Below, piece by piece: positions 36,415 to 44,145 of a DNA stretch of 64,000 nt. Under the pieces are notes generated by a model that ran no database searches, was not told the DNA's origin, and worked only from the letters and a program-made list of their open reading frames with translations. The translations under genes were made by a program, and so were the position numbers. Every line of letters begins with the position of its first letter. Position 1 is the first letter of the stretch. The DNA is from Bacteroidaceae bacterium (GTDB lineage: Bacteria; Bacteroidota; Bacteroidia; Bacteroidales; Bacteroidaceae): NCBI GenBank assembly GCA_017617335.1, contig JAFZWK010000054.1, positions 1 to 64,000 on the forward strand, written 5' to 3'.

Positions 36415-37242
36415 TTACCATTTTCCGTTTAATATCTCTGCCATCTGATCAGCCACTTCTTTGGCCTTTTCGGCTGCCACTCGGGCAAATTTCTTTGTCT
36501 TGTCGGCATAGATGATGGCACGACTGCTGTTCACAATCAGTCCGCATTCTTTTGTCATTCCATATTTGCAGACCTCTTCCAGGCTGCCTCCCTGTGCTCC
36601 GATGCCAGGAACCAGAAGGAAATGATGGGGCGCAATCTTGCGGATATCCTCGAAAGCTTGCCCTTGAGTAGCTCCCACCACATACATCATCTGCTCGCTG
36701 TTGGCCCATTCCTGACTTTTGCGCAACACTTTCTCAAAGAGACGCTCACCCTTCAGGTTCTCGTTCAGCTGGAAATCCTGACTTCCTTTGTTTGAGGTAA
36801 GAGCCAGCAGGATAACCCATTTCCCTTCGTAACCCAGAAAGGGAGTCACACTGTCCTCACCCATGTAGGGGGCCACCGTCACGGCATCAACCTCGTATTC
36901 CTCGAAGAAGGTACGTGCATACATAGCGCTCGTGTTGCCGATATCGCCTCGTTTGGCGTCTGCTATGATGAACTGGTCGGGATAGTTCTGACGAAGATAT
37001 TTTACGGTCTTGTCGAAAGCGATGAGTCCTTCCAAACCAAATGCCTCGTAGAAAGCCAGATTAGGCTTGTAAGCGATACAGTAAGGAGCCGTTGCATCGA
37101 TGATGGCCTTGTTGAAGGCAAAGATGGGATCTTCTTCTTCCCTGAGTATATGCTCAGGAACCTTCTTCAGGTCGGTATCCAGACCTACGCAGAGGAAACT
37201 CCGTTTTTTCTTTATATTTTCGAAAAGTTCTTGTTTGGTCAT
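36415..37242 (-). CDS. pyrF: orotidine 5'-phosphate decarboxylase, type 2
   Basis: The 275-residue TIM-barrel enzyme makes UMP in pyrimidine synthesis. The [17 protein letters not shown] motif carries the catalytic Lys/Asp set of the longer, type 2 family. [14 protein letters not shown] near the N-terminus also fits. It follows prfA by 13 bp. Confidence 0.95.
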   Translation of the reverse strand: MTKQELFENIKKKRSFLCVGLDTDLKKVPEHILREEEDPIFAFNKAIIDATAPYCIAYKPNLAFYEAFGLEGLIAFDKTVKYLRQNYPDQFIIADAKRGDIGNTSAMYARTFFEEYEVDAVTVAPYMGEDSVTPFLGYEGKWVILLALTSNKGSQDFQLNENLKGERLFEKVLRKSQEWANSEQMMYVVGATQGQAFEDIRKIAPHHFLLVPGIGAQGGSLEEVCKYGMTKECGLIVNSSRAIIYADKTKKFARVAAEKAKEVADQMAEILNGKW

Positions 37243-37255
37243 TTCCTGTTCTCTT

Positions 37256-38368
37256 TTATAGTTCTGACTCCTTCATTCTCTCGGCATTCTCTGCCACAAT
37301 CAAGTGATCGATGCAGTCCTGGATATTGCCGTCCATGAAAGAGTTCAGGTTATAGATGGTGTAACCGATGCGATGATCGGTAATGCGTCCTTGGGGATAG
37401 TTGTAGGTGCGGATCTTGGCGCTGCGATCACCTGTTGACACCATAGTCTTGCGCTTCGAGGCGATGTCGTCCAAATACTTCTGATGCTCCTTGTCATAGA
37501 TGAAAGTACGCAAGCGAGCAAGAGCGCGTTCCTTGTTCTTGGGTTGGTCACGTGTCTCGGTACATTCCACCAGAATCTCTTCGTCTTGATTGGTGAAAGG
37601 ATTCCTCCACATATAGCGTGCACGGACTCCTGATTCTACCTTGTTGACATTCTGACCGCCTGCTCCGCTGCTACGGAAGGTGTCCCACTTGATGGCGCCC
37701 TCATTGATCTCCACATCAAATTCCTCGGCTTCAGGCAACACGGCCACGGTGGCGGCAGAGGTGTGTACCCGTCCCTGGGTTTCTGTAACAGGGACACGCT
37801 GAACGCGATGTACGCCGGATTCGTATTTCAGGATTCCATAGACGCCTTCACCCGTCACGCTGAAGATAATTTCCTTGAAGCCTCCAGCCGTTCCTTCGTT
37901 GTAGCTGCTCACGGCCATCTTCCAACCCTTCATCTCGATGAATTTCGAGTACATGCGGAAGAGGTCACCGGCAAACAGGGCAGCCTCGTCACCGCCTGTA
38001 CCGCCTCGAATCTCCATGATGACGTTCTTGTCGTCCTCAGGATCGGCAGGTACGAGCATCAGCTTTATCTCTTCCTCCAGTTCAGGGATACGTTTCTCGC
38101 TTTCTGCCAATTCTTCTCGAAGCATGTCCTTCAGGTCAGGATCGTCCTCTGTTGCTATCATCTCTTTCGCGTCAGAGAGGTTCTGGAGGCAGCCGATGTA
38201 TTCCTTGCGGGCCGCAACGATTTTTCCCAGGTCCTTGTATTCTTTTGTCAGCTTCACGTATCGCTTCTGGTCGGCTATGACGGCAGGGTCGGTTATCATT
38301 GTACTGACCTCTTCGAAACGGCTCACCAGACCCTCCAGCTTGTCCAACAGATGATTATTTTCTGCCAT
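37256..38368 (-). CDS. prfA: peptide chain release factor 1
   Basis: The protein is 370 residues when started at ATG 38368, which is preceded by a strong AAGGAAG ribosome-binding site. An in-frame upstream extension to 38434 is unlikely. Class I release factor features are the GGQ motif ([17 protein letters not shown]) and a PxT-type anticodon-like region ([13 protein letters not shown]), specific for UAA/UAG. The start region overlaps a small membrane-peptide ORF. Confidence 0.96.
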   Translation of the reverse strand: MAENNHLLDKLEGLVSRFEEVSTMITDPAVIADQKRYVKLTKEYKDLGKIVAARKEYIGCLQNLSDAKEMIATEDDPDLKDMLREELAESEKRIPELEEEIKLMLVPADPEDDKNVIMEIRGGTGGDEAALFAGDLFRMYSKFIEMKGWKMAVSSYNEGTAGGFKEIIFSVTGEGVYGILKYESGVHRVQRVPVTETQGRVHTSAATVAVLPEAEEFDVEINEGAIKWDTFRSSGAGGQNVNKVESGVRARYMWRNPFTNQDEEILVECTETRDQPKNKERALARLRTFIYDKEHQKYLDDIASKRKTMVSTGDRSAKIRTYNYPQGRITDHRIGYTIYNLNSFMDGNIQDCIDHLIVAENAERMKESEL

Positions 38369-38453
38369 TCTTCCTTTTCTTTTGAGTGAGGTAGAACTGA
38401 CGCCATGCAAAGAACATGATGACGAGTAGCGCAATTAAAGAAATGTATACCAT
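38355..38453 (-). CDS. possible 32-residue single-span membrane peptide
   Basis: ATG 38453 to TAA 38355-38357 encodes a peptide with one hydrophobic helix (about residues 2-16, VYISLIALLVIMFFAW) followed by a basic tail ([11 protein letters not shown]). This positive-inside pattern is what a real small membrane protein would show. The 3' end overlaps prfA by 14 bases and covers its ribosome-binding site, suggesting translational coupling. No family is recognised and no strong Shine-Dalgarno is present. Confidence 0.45.
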   Translation of the reverse strand: MVYISLIALLVIMFFAWRQFYLTQKKRKNGRK

Positions 38454-38557
38454 ATCTGGTTGTTCTATAGGGTTTTCGTTGATTAAAGTCGGTTATCTTC
38501 CTTTCTATTCATTCATGTTTTTTCCCTTTCCTTGAGAGGAGGATGGGGGAGGGGCTG

Positions 38558-39736
38558 TTAGTATTCAAACGTTCCGAACTCGCTCTGAATGAGGAGGCTC
38601 TTCTTGCCTTCCTCGATGCGGCCCACAATTTGAGCGTCGATGTTGAAGGACTTGCTGAGGCTGATGACCTTTTCTGCATCTTCTGGAGCAACATATACTT
38701 CCATACGATGGCCCATGTTGAAGACCTTGTACATCTCCGCCCAGTCAGTTCCGCTGCAGTCTTGGATGGCCTTGAAGAGAGGAGGAACGGGGAACATGTT
38801 GTCCTTGATGACGCGACAATTCTCGCCTACGAAATGCAGCACTTTCGTCTGGGCACCACCCGTACAATGCACCATACCGTGAATCCTTGGGCGCATCTCG
38901 TCCAGCATTTTCTTTACCACAGGAGCGTAGGTCCGAGTGGGAGAGAGAACGAGTTTGCCCATAGTCAATGCAAGATGGTCATTGTTAGATGGTAAATGGT
39001 CAGTGAGCTTGTATTTTCCGCTGTAGACCAGTTCCTCAGGTACAGCGTGGTCGTAGCTTTCCGGATACTTCTCAGCCAGATATTTCGAGAACACATCATG
39101 GCGGGCTGAAGTGAGTCCGTTGCTCCCCATACCACCGTTGTATTCCTTTTCATAAGTTGCCTGTCCGCAGCTGCTCAATCCTACGATCACATCTCCTGGG
39201 CGTATGTTGGCGTTGTCTATTACATCATTTCGTTTCATGCGGCAGGTGACGGTACTGTCCACGATGATGGTTCTCACCAGATCGCCCACGTCGGCTGTCT
39301 CGCCTCCAGTTGCATAGATGCCGATACCCATCCCGCGCATCTCCTGCAGCAGTTCGTCCGTCCCGTTGATGATGGCGCTGATTACTTCGCCAGGAATCAG
39401 CATCTTGTTGCGTCCGATGGTCGAGCTGACCAGAATGTTGTCCACAGCTCCCACGCAGAGCAGGTCGTCCGTGTTCATGATCAGGGCATCCTGGGCAATA
39501 CCTTTCCACACACTCAGATCGCCCGTCTCCTTCCAATACATGTAGGCAAGGCTGCTCTTCGTGCCTGCTCCGTCGGCATGCATGATGTTGCAGTATTCCG
39601 GATCGCCTCCCAGGATGTCAGGAATGATTTTACAGAATGCTTGGGGAAAGATTCCCTTGTCTATGTTCTTGATAGCGTTGTGCACGTCCTCCTTTGCAGC
39701 ACTCACACCCCGCATCATGTATCGTTGGTTACTCAT
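38558..39736 (-). CDS. purM: PurM-family phosphoribosylformylglycinamidine cyclo-ligase (AIR synthase)
   Basis: The protein is about 392 residues. The start is placed at ATG 39736 (MSNQRYMMRGVS) because the frame upstream crosses the promoter. PurM features are HADGAGTKSSLAY, NTDDLLCVGAV, GGETADVGDLVRT and VFNMGHRMEVYV. The family closes the imidazole ring in purine synthesis. The sequence is of the diverged, longer Bacteroidetes type, so the enzyme assignment is very likely though not certain. It has its own promoter. Confidence 0.85.
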   Translation of the reverse strand: MSNQRYMMRGVSAAKEDVHNAIKNIDKGIFPQAFCKIIPDILGGDPEYCNIMHADGAGTKSSLAYMYWKETGDLSVWKGIAQDALIMNTDDLLCVGAVDNILVSSTIGRNKMLIPGEVISAIINGTDELLQEMRGMGIGIYATGGETADVGDLVRTIIVDSTVTCRMKRNDVIDNANIRPGDVIVGLSSCGQATYEKEYNGGMGSNGLTSARHDVFSKYLAEKYPESYDHAVPEELVYSGKYKLTDHLPSNNDHLALTMGKLVLSPTRTYAPVVKKMLDEMRPRIHGMVHCTGGAQTKVLHFVGENCRVIKDNMFPVPPLFKAIQDCSGTDWAEMYKVFNMGHRMEVYVAPEDAEKVISLSKSFNIDAQIVGRIEEGKKSLLIQSEFGTFEY

Positions 39737-39760
39737 TCGCGTTGATTCGTATTTGGTGTG

Positions 39761-39791
39761 CAAAGATAATACAATTAAATTGTATTCGCAA
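39761..39791 (-). promoter_or_regulatory. predicted purM promoter
   Basis: On the minus strand the -7 box TATCTTTG (39768-39761) has TTG (39791-39789) 20 bases upstream. The start codon follows after about 25 bases. Confidence 0.65.
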
Positions 39792-39843
39792 GCAGGAGGA
39801 CTAAAAAGCAACCTTTTGTAACATTTCTCTACCAAAAAGAACA

Positions 39844-39871
39844 TTTGTTTGCAATTAATTTGGTAACTTTG
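39844..39871 (+). promoter_or_regulatory. predicted promoter of the secreted protein gene
   Basis: TAACTTTG (39864-39871) matches the -7 consensus, with TTTG at 39844-39847. It is divergent from the purM promoter. Confidence 0.6.
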
Positions 39872-39898
39872 AACCGAAACTTCGCTTTTCCCTCGTTT

Positions 39899-40837
39899 AT
39901 GAAAAAGACTATTCTTGCAATTCTTGTGGCTCTTGTTCCTATTGCTTCCCTTGCCGACGGTTTCCAACTCTATACGGACTCCGCCATGCAGCGTGGTGTG
40001 GCTCTGTTGGCTCCCAAGCCTGTAAATGGAGTGGGAGTGAAGATTGATACCCTTCGGTTCGACAAGAACGACGGGCAGCCCCTGTGGCGGCTCTGTTCCT
40101 GGGATTATGCCACCAGGCTGTCAGGTGACAATCCCACGCAGACGGGATACGGGATTACCTATGCCGATGATTCCTTCCTTTTCGCTCGTGACGAGGATGG
40201 CACGTTTACCATGAAGGTCGAGGCCAGCAAGGTGTACAAGGCTCACAGGACTTCGTCGAGCCAGCCCTGGATCAATTTTCTTGTTGAGACGGATTTCGGC
40301 TCTCTGCCTGTAGGGAAGGCCCAGACGGTAATATTTTCTTACATGTTGCGTATTGCGCGTTGTGTCAATCAGATGGGAAGCTTTTACGATACATCCATTC
40401 ATGCCGCCCAATGCCTGGGTTACCTTTATGTACGCAACACCAATCCCGCTTCCTTGGATTACGGCAAGGCTTTGTGGCTGGGGATGGGCTGCTTCGACAA
40501 TCGTGGTTCAGGTGGACTTCTGGAGAAAGCTTCCACGCATTGGGACTTGGGAACCAGTACCTACATCCATCAGTTGGCGGGCAGGGATGTGTATGGGGAA
40601 ATCGACTTTAATGATCACAGGTGGCACAAGGCGAAAGTTGACGTGAAGGCAGCCATCGGTGAAGCGATAAAATCTTTACATGAGAAAGGGTTCTTGACGG
40701 ACTCCTCGGTAGATGATTTCAGCATCCAGGGAATGAATTTCGGATGGGAGCTTCCTGGCACGTTCGACGTCACCTGCCATTTCCGCGACTTCTCCCTTGT
40801 GGCCGATGTGGATCTTAGTGTCAGTGACACCCAATGA
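39899..40837 (+). CDS. secreted protein of unknown function
   Basis: The 312-residue protein has a signal peptide (MKKTILAILVALVPIASLA, residues 1-19). The mature part is beta-rich, with aromatic residues and phrases such as LWLGMGCFDNRG and the terminal segment FDVTCHFRDFSLVADVDL. I recognise no family; a carbohydrate-binding beta-sandwich is one possibility. ATG 39899 is chosen over an upstream TTG because it starts the signal peptide and lies after the promoter. It converges with the GH30 gene with only six bases between stops. Confidence 0.75.
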   Translation: MKKTILAILVALVPIASLADGFQLYTDSAMQRGVALLAPKPVNGVGVKIDTLRFDKNDGQPLWRLCSWDYATRLSGDNPTQTGYGITYADDSFLFARDEDGTFTMKVEASKVYKAHRTSSSQPWINFLVETDFGSLPVGKAQTVIFSYMLRIARCVNQMGSFYDTSIHAAQCLGYLYVRNTNPASLDYGKALWLGMGCFDNRGSGGLLEKASTHWDLGTSTYIHQLAGRDVYGEIDFNDHRWHKAKVDVKAAIGEAIKSLHEKGFLTDSSVDDFSIQGMNFGWELPGTFDVTCHFRDFSLVADVDLSVSDTQ

Positions 40838-40843
40838 CTCTGA

Positions 40844-42574
40844 TTATCTGATCAATACTTTCTTTTTGCTGACGATATAAACCTTGCCTTTCTGCATGGA
40901 TGATACCTGCTGGCCGTTCAAGTCATAAATTTTATTACCGTTTCCCCTTGTGGTGGTAATGTCTTCCAGGCCGAGTGCCTCTTTCAGGCTCATGACAACG
41001 GTTACGACAGAGCGGGCTGGGATTTCCATCCCTTCTGTACTCGTCATGTCGCTTTCGTAGTGTAGATTGCGGCTCTTGTCGGTAACGTAAGTCTTGACAG
41101 ACTCCACAGAGCCTGCAGACAACGAGAAGCTTACCTTGCGTGCAGTCTTTTTCATGTTAACAAGTACAGCCACAATCTCATCGCCTTCGGCAGATAGCCA
41201 GGCTGAGCCCAACAGTGCGTTCAGATCGCCATCGTCAACCAGTTCAATCCGCTTGTAGCCAGGACGGATAAAACGGCTGTAGTTGCCCAGGACCCACAGG
41301 TTTTTGTCGGCTGTTAGCGTTCCTCCGTTCTTCAGGTTTCCGTAACTTTCCTCACCTGTATCTTCGGATGCATTGATGCGGATCAGATAGAAGCGGTTCT
41401 TCTGGCTGTACCTCTCTTGGGCGAATGTAGTCCAGTAGCTCCAGCCTGTCATGTTGCCGAACGTCAGGTCACTGTAGATTAGTTTGCCCATATAGAGAGC
41501 GATGTCCATTTTCGAGGCTTCCTCATAACTGGCAGGGAAGCCTGCCGAGGTGGAGGGCGGAGCGTCAAGCATCGACCACTCTGTCTGCATCACGTCAACG
41601 CCGTATTTCTCTGCACCGTCGCGCACCTTCTCACGGATGGACTTCAATTCCTCGTTCGTCCTGAAAGTCCAGTAGCTGTGGCCTGTCACCACCTTTGCCA
41701 GCGATTCCAGATCACCTATGTAGCTGGGGCTTCTTGTATCGAAAAAACTGTACAACTGGTTGGCCGCTCTTCCGCTTCCGCCATAGAGGAGATCCAGGGA
41801 ACTGGCCTCTGGGATGAGAATTTTGGCGGCAAGATTGCGGCTACGGATGCTCTTGTCGAGTTCCCTTGCCAGCTTGGCAATGTTCGCATTCTCCCAAGGA
41901 GAGCCCTCCTGACCGTCTTTCCAGTCGAAGCGGGGTTCATTCACAGGCGCGATATAAGTAATGTTGTAGCCCTCATCGACGAAATGCTTTGTCGTGGTGG
42001 CCAGAAACTCAGCGAAGTCATCGTAGCAGTCGTTCTTTAGGTTGCAGGACGTGTTCTGGTTGTTGGCATTGGCTTTGCCGTTCTTGGTGAAATAGACGGG
42101 GGCAGAGTTCGAGAAAAGCAGGAAATGCTCTACCCCGTAGTCCTTGGCCTCGCGCATGAACCATTGCTGTCCGTTGCAACGCGCCCAGTCATAGGTGCCG
42201 TCTTCCTTCAGGAAGCACTCTACCCGCCGTGTCTTGTCGCTGATGTTGCTGTCGCTTCCTTGCGAGGCAGATCCTGCGCCCAGGTTCACGCGCCAACAGG
42301 AAAGCCCGATGCCCAAGGGATTGCCGCTTCTGTCGGTTTCCTTGCTGAACAGCCAGCGGGTTGCCTTTTTCTTCACCGATGTGAGGAAATAGTCTCCAAC
42401 AAGCTCTGCCGTCCAGCAGTCGCTGGCCCCAAAGTCCTGTATCGTCTGGTAGCTTTTCGAGGGGTCGATGGTTAGCGTGATGGGAGGCAGCTCCTCTTCG
42501 GCCCAAAGGACGGTTTGGGTACCTGCGGCAAACGAAAGCATCGCGGCAATGAACAAAAACAGAATACGTTTCAT
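40844..42574 (-). CDS. GH30-family glycoside hydrolase, secreted
   Basis: The protein is about 576 residues from ATG 42574, with a signal peptide (MKRILFLFIAAMLSFAAG). The (beta/alpha)8 catalytic domain carries the acid/base Glu in APVNEPRFDW and the nucleophile Glu in VMQTEWSM. A beta-sandwich typical of GH30 follows. The family includes glucuronoxylanases, endo-beta-1,6-galactanases and glucosylceramidases; substrate is not readable by eye. The C-terminus (IYDLNGQQV ... KGKVYIVSKKKVLIR) matches the element seen on other secreted proteins here. An in-frame upstream ATG at 42616 lies inside the promoter and is rejected. Confidence 0.92.
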   Translation of the reverse strand: MKRILFLFIAAMLSFAAGTQTVLWAEEELPPITLTIDPSKSYQTIQDFGASDCWTAELVGDYFLTSVKKKATRWLFSKETDRSGNPLGIGLSCWRVNLGAGSASQGSDSNISDKTRRVECFLKEDGTYDWARCNGQQWFMREAKDYGVEHFLLFSNSAPVYFTKNGKANANNQNTSCNLKNDCYDDFAEFLATTTKHFVDEGYNITYIAPVNEPRFDWKDGQEGSPWENANIAKLARELDKSIRSRNLAAKILIPEASSLDLLYGGSGRAANQLYSFFDTRSPSYIGDLESLAKVVTGHSYWTFRTNEELKSIREKVRDGAEKYGVDVMQTEWSMLDAPPSTSAGFPASYEEASKMDIALYMGKLIYSDLTFGNMTGWSYWTTFAQERYSQKNRFYLIRINASEDTGEESYGNLKNGGTLTADKNLWVLGNYSRFIRPGYKRIELVDDGDLNALLGSAWLSAEGDEIVAVLVNMKKTARKVSFSLSAGSVESVKTYVTDKSRNLHYESDMTSTEGMEIPARSVVTVVMSLKEALGLEDITTTRGNGNKIYDLNGQQVSSMQKGKVYIVSKKKVLIR

Positions 42575-42593
42575 CTCTTTATCTTTTCTTGTG

Positions 42594-42625
42594 CAAAGAT
42601 ACAAAGAATAATTCATATCTCCAAA
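42594..42625 (-). promoter_or_regulatory. predicted GH30 promoter
   Basis: The minus-strand TATCTTTG (42601-42594) and TTTG (42625-42622), 20 bases apart, are a clean match to the Bacteroidetes promoter. The start codon is about 20 bases downstream. Confidence 0.75.
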
Positions 42626-42699
42626 TTATTTTGGAGATAAATGTGTCAAAATATGTTAAGAGGGGTGTCGTCTTTCAATTTAATCCACAAATACACAGT

Positions 42700-42865
42700 T
42701 ACACTGTTTCACCGTTTCATTTGCAAAAATCAAGATGAATAGAAGACTCCAACACAAAGGAAGATTTACCTTTATATTATATATTATATAATATAAAAAT
42801 TTCATCCCACACTTTTCTGAAACAAATGGAAAATCGAAATGAAACAGTGAAACACTGAAACAGTG
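42700..42865. repeat. inverted repeat with AT-rich centre
   Basis: The left arm (ACACTGTTTCA then CGTTTCATTT, from 42701) is matched in reverse by the right arm ending at about 42865 (AAATGAAACAG ... TGAAACAGTGT). The right arm contains one extra 8-base unit. The centre includes a long run of alternating TATATTA sequence around 42772-42796. It resembles a small non-autonomous palindromic element or a large RNA/DNA hairpin. Confidence 0.65.
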
Positions 42866-42916
42866 TCTGCCTTACAAAAGGTACGAAAAATCTACGAATT
42901 ATGCAAGAAAAAAACT

Positions 42917-43030
42917 GACAAATCACGCTGCATCACGCCAAAAACAAGACAAATCACGCCACAGCACGCCGCATCACGCCAAAACAAGACAAATCACGCC
43001 ACATCATGCCATATCACGCCAAACCGCGCC
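42917..43030 (+). repeat. tandem repeat of ATCACGCC units
   Basis: GACAAATCACG starts at 42948 and 42988, with a preceding copy at 42917. Between them are variants of CATCACGCC and ACAAG, giving higher-order periods of about 31 and 40 bp. The units are too short and irregular for a CRISPR array. Confidence 0.75.
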
Positions 43031-43050
43031 AGCGCCTCAACAGCTCTTCG

Positions 43051-43136
43051 TACCTTTGCTGTCGGTAAGGTACTTCCGCTCGGCCTTACTGATAAAATGC
43101 GTTTTATCGCACGGCACTCGCTTAAACGTACCTTTG
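43051..43136 (+). ncRNA. possible small RNA locus between two TACCTTTG boxes
   Basis: TACCTTTG occurs at 43051-43058 and 43129-43136. A transcript from the first box would begin near 43065, exactly at a GTAAGG/CCTTAC hairpin (43065-43089), then a GATAAAA/TTTTATC hairpin (43091-43108). No intrinsic terminator is seen, so the call is weak. Confidence 0.25.
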
Positions 43137-43278
43137 CATCGTGAAAGAAAGAGGAAATCGACACGTTGGAAATCCGGAGCCAACACGTTGAAACATTTAC
43201 GATTTACGATTTACCATCCACCATTTAATCATTTGGGTGGATGTAAAAACCCAGCCGCAAAGTTCAGGAGGACGAGGG

Positions 43279-43346
43279 CTAGGAGGACTATCATGACTAT
43301 CATGACTAGGAGATATAGAGTGACTAGGTAACCTTAGCAGAACTAG
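43279..43346 (+). repeat. 9-bp CTAG/CTAT array, eight units
   Basis: CTA(G/T)-type units start at 43279, 43288, 43297, 43306, 43315 (ATAG), 43324, 43333 (CTTAG, one extra base) and 43343. Units include CTAGGAGGA, CTATCATGA (twice), CTAGGAGAT and CTAGAAAAG. The period is 9 bp and the last unit resembles that of the array at 3163-3225. Confidence 0.88.
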
Positions 43347-43372
43347 AAAAGCGAAAAATTATTTTTTAATTA

Positions 43373-43402
43373 TTTGCATATCAAAAAAAAGTTGTATATT
43401 TG
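43373..43402 (+). promoter_or_regulatory. predicted promoter of the reverse transcriptase module
   Basis: TTTG (43373-43376) and TATATTTG (43395-43402), 18 bases apart, match the Bacteroidetes consensus. The first start codon is 36 bases downstream. No further promoter is obvious before the reverse transcriptase, so the protein, the structured RNA and the enzyme may share this transcript. Confidence 0.7.
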
Positions 43403-43438
43403 CAAAACATTCATTCATAAACCAATTAAAGAAAGACT

Positions 43439-43948
43439 ATGGATTTTGTAAAAATTTTGTTAAAGGTTGCTGATCTCGCCAAGGCGTATGCTGATGGCTC
43501 GAAAAAGGATGCACCATCCTCTCAACAGCCACGGCCCGCACAGCGCCCTGTTTCTGCTTCCGTAGAAAGAGAAAAGTCGGCCTCTGAATGGGAATCATAT
43601 TTTAAGGAAATCCTGTTGCAGGAATTCCCGTCGTACACTATCCGTGAAAACGTGACGGTACCCAGTCTGGTTGGGTTCGTTGACGGTGAATTCCAACTTT
43701 ACAAGACACGTCCAACACAAGTGTATAAAGCCGAATGGGGACAGCCTTACACTTTCGTTCTCGAAAACGACAGCAAGGCCAAAGCGGTGGTGATGCTGGG
43801 TAACGGCCATAGCCACGACAGCAACGTCAAGTATCTGATTGCGAGGATGTTTGCCAAGAAATTGGGCATCCCCTATATCAACTTCTACACCCAGATGGCA
43901 AACGAAAGAGGCTATGTCATAGGTCGTATCCGCAAGTTCCTGGGCTAA
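43439..43948 (+). CDS. unrecognised 169-residue protein upstream of the reverse transcriptase
   Basis: No family is recognised. The N-terminal helix (1-20, FVKILLKVADLAKAYADG) and a Pro/Gln/Ser linker (about 25-45) precede a compact domain (about 50-169). The order there is: helix EWESYFKEILLQEF, strands YTIRENVTVP and YTFVLENDSKAKAVVML, helix VKYLIARMFAKKLG, strand IPYINFYTQ and a final helix. This alternation, with Glu in FVLEND and Lys in KAKAVV, recalls PD-(D/E)XK nuclease-like folds, but the match is only topological. It has its own promoter and ends nine bases before the structured element. Confidence 0.75.
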   Translation: MDFVKILLKVADLAKAYADGSKKDAPSSQQPRPAQRPVSASVEREKSASEWESYFKEILLQEFPSYTIRENVTVPSLVGFVDGEFQLYKTRPTQVYKAEWGQPYTFVLENDSKAKAVVMLGNGHSHDSNVKYLIARMFAKKLGIPYINFYTQMANERGYVIGRIRKFLG

Positions 43949-43956
43949 GATATATA

Positions 43957-44125
43957 GAAAAAGGGGATGCAGCTTAGCTGCGCCTGCAATGGAGGCAGCC
44001 TTACCTGATTACTGTACAATAATTTCTCATTCATTTTATAAGTTTTGCAGGCAACTTGGTCAAGGTATCCTCTCGTGATCAGCAATTTTGCTGATTCAAA
44101 ATCATTCCCCTTTTTCTTTTTTTTT
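43957..44125 (+). ncRNA. structured RNA element preceding the reverse transcriptase
   Basis: GAAAAAGGGG (43957-43966) is perfectly complementary to CCCCTTTTTC (44107-44116), closing a domain of about 140 bases, and T9 follows (44117-44125). Inside, GCCTGCAA (43982-43989) pairs with TTGCAGGC (44045-44052), GCAGC-TTA-GCTGC (43969-43981) forms a hairpin, and ATCAGCA/TGCTGAT (44078-44095) forms another. The terminal inverted repeat recalls the a1/a2 repeats of retron msr-msd RNAs, and a structured RNA before the enzyme also recalls some defence-associated reverse transcriptases. Which bases are reverse-transcribed cannot be told from sequence. Confidence 0.65.
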
Positions 44126-44145
44126 ATGCCTGAAATTGAAGGAAG

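Larger units (their letters stand above)
42626..43372. other. repeat-rich intergenic region upstream of the reverse transcriptase module
   Basis: No credible protein gene was found. From left to right it holds a 166-bp inverted repeat with an AT-rich centre, a tandem ATCACGCC-type array, two TACCTTTG boxes with hairpins between them, short ATTTACG repeats near 43195-43230, and a 9-bp CTAG array. Each is listed separately. Confidence 0.75.

Noticed and set aside
38369..38434. 22-codon N-terminal extension of prfA
   Set aside because: The ATG at 38368 has a strong ribosome-binding site and the extension is not release factor-like.
42917..43030. CRISPR array
   Set aside because: Units are short (8-11 bp cores), irregular in period and no cas gene is nearby.
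42863..43144. 93-codon ORF through the tandem array
   Set aside because: It is made of the ATCACGCC repeats and has no promoter or family likeness.
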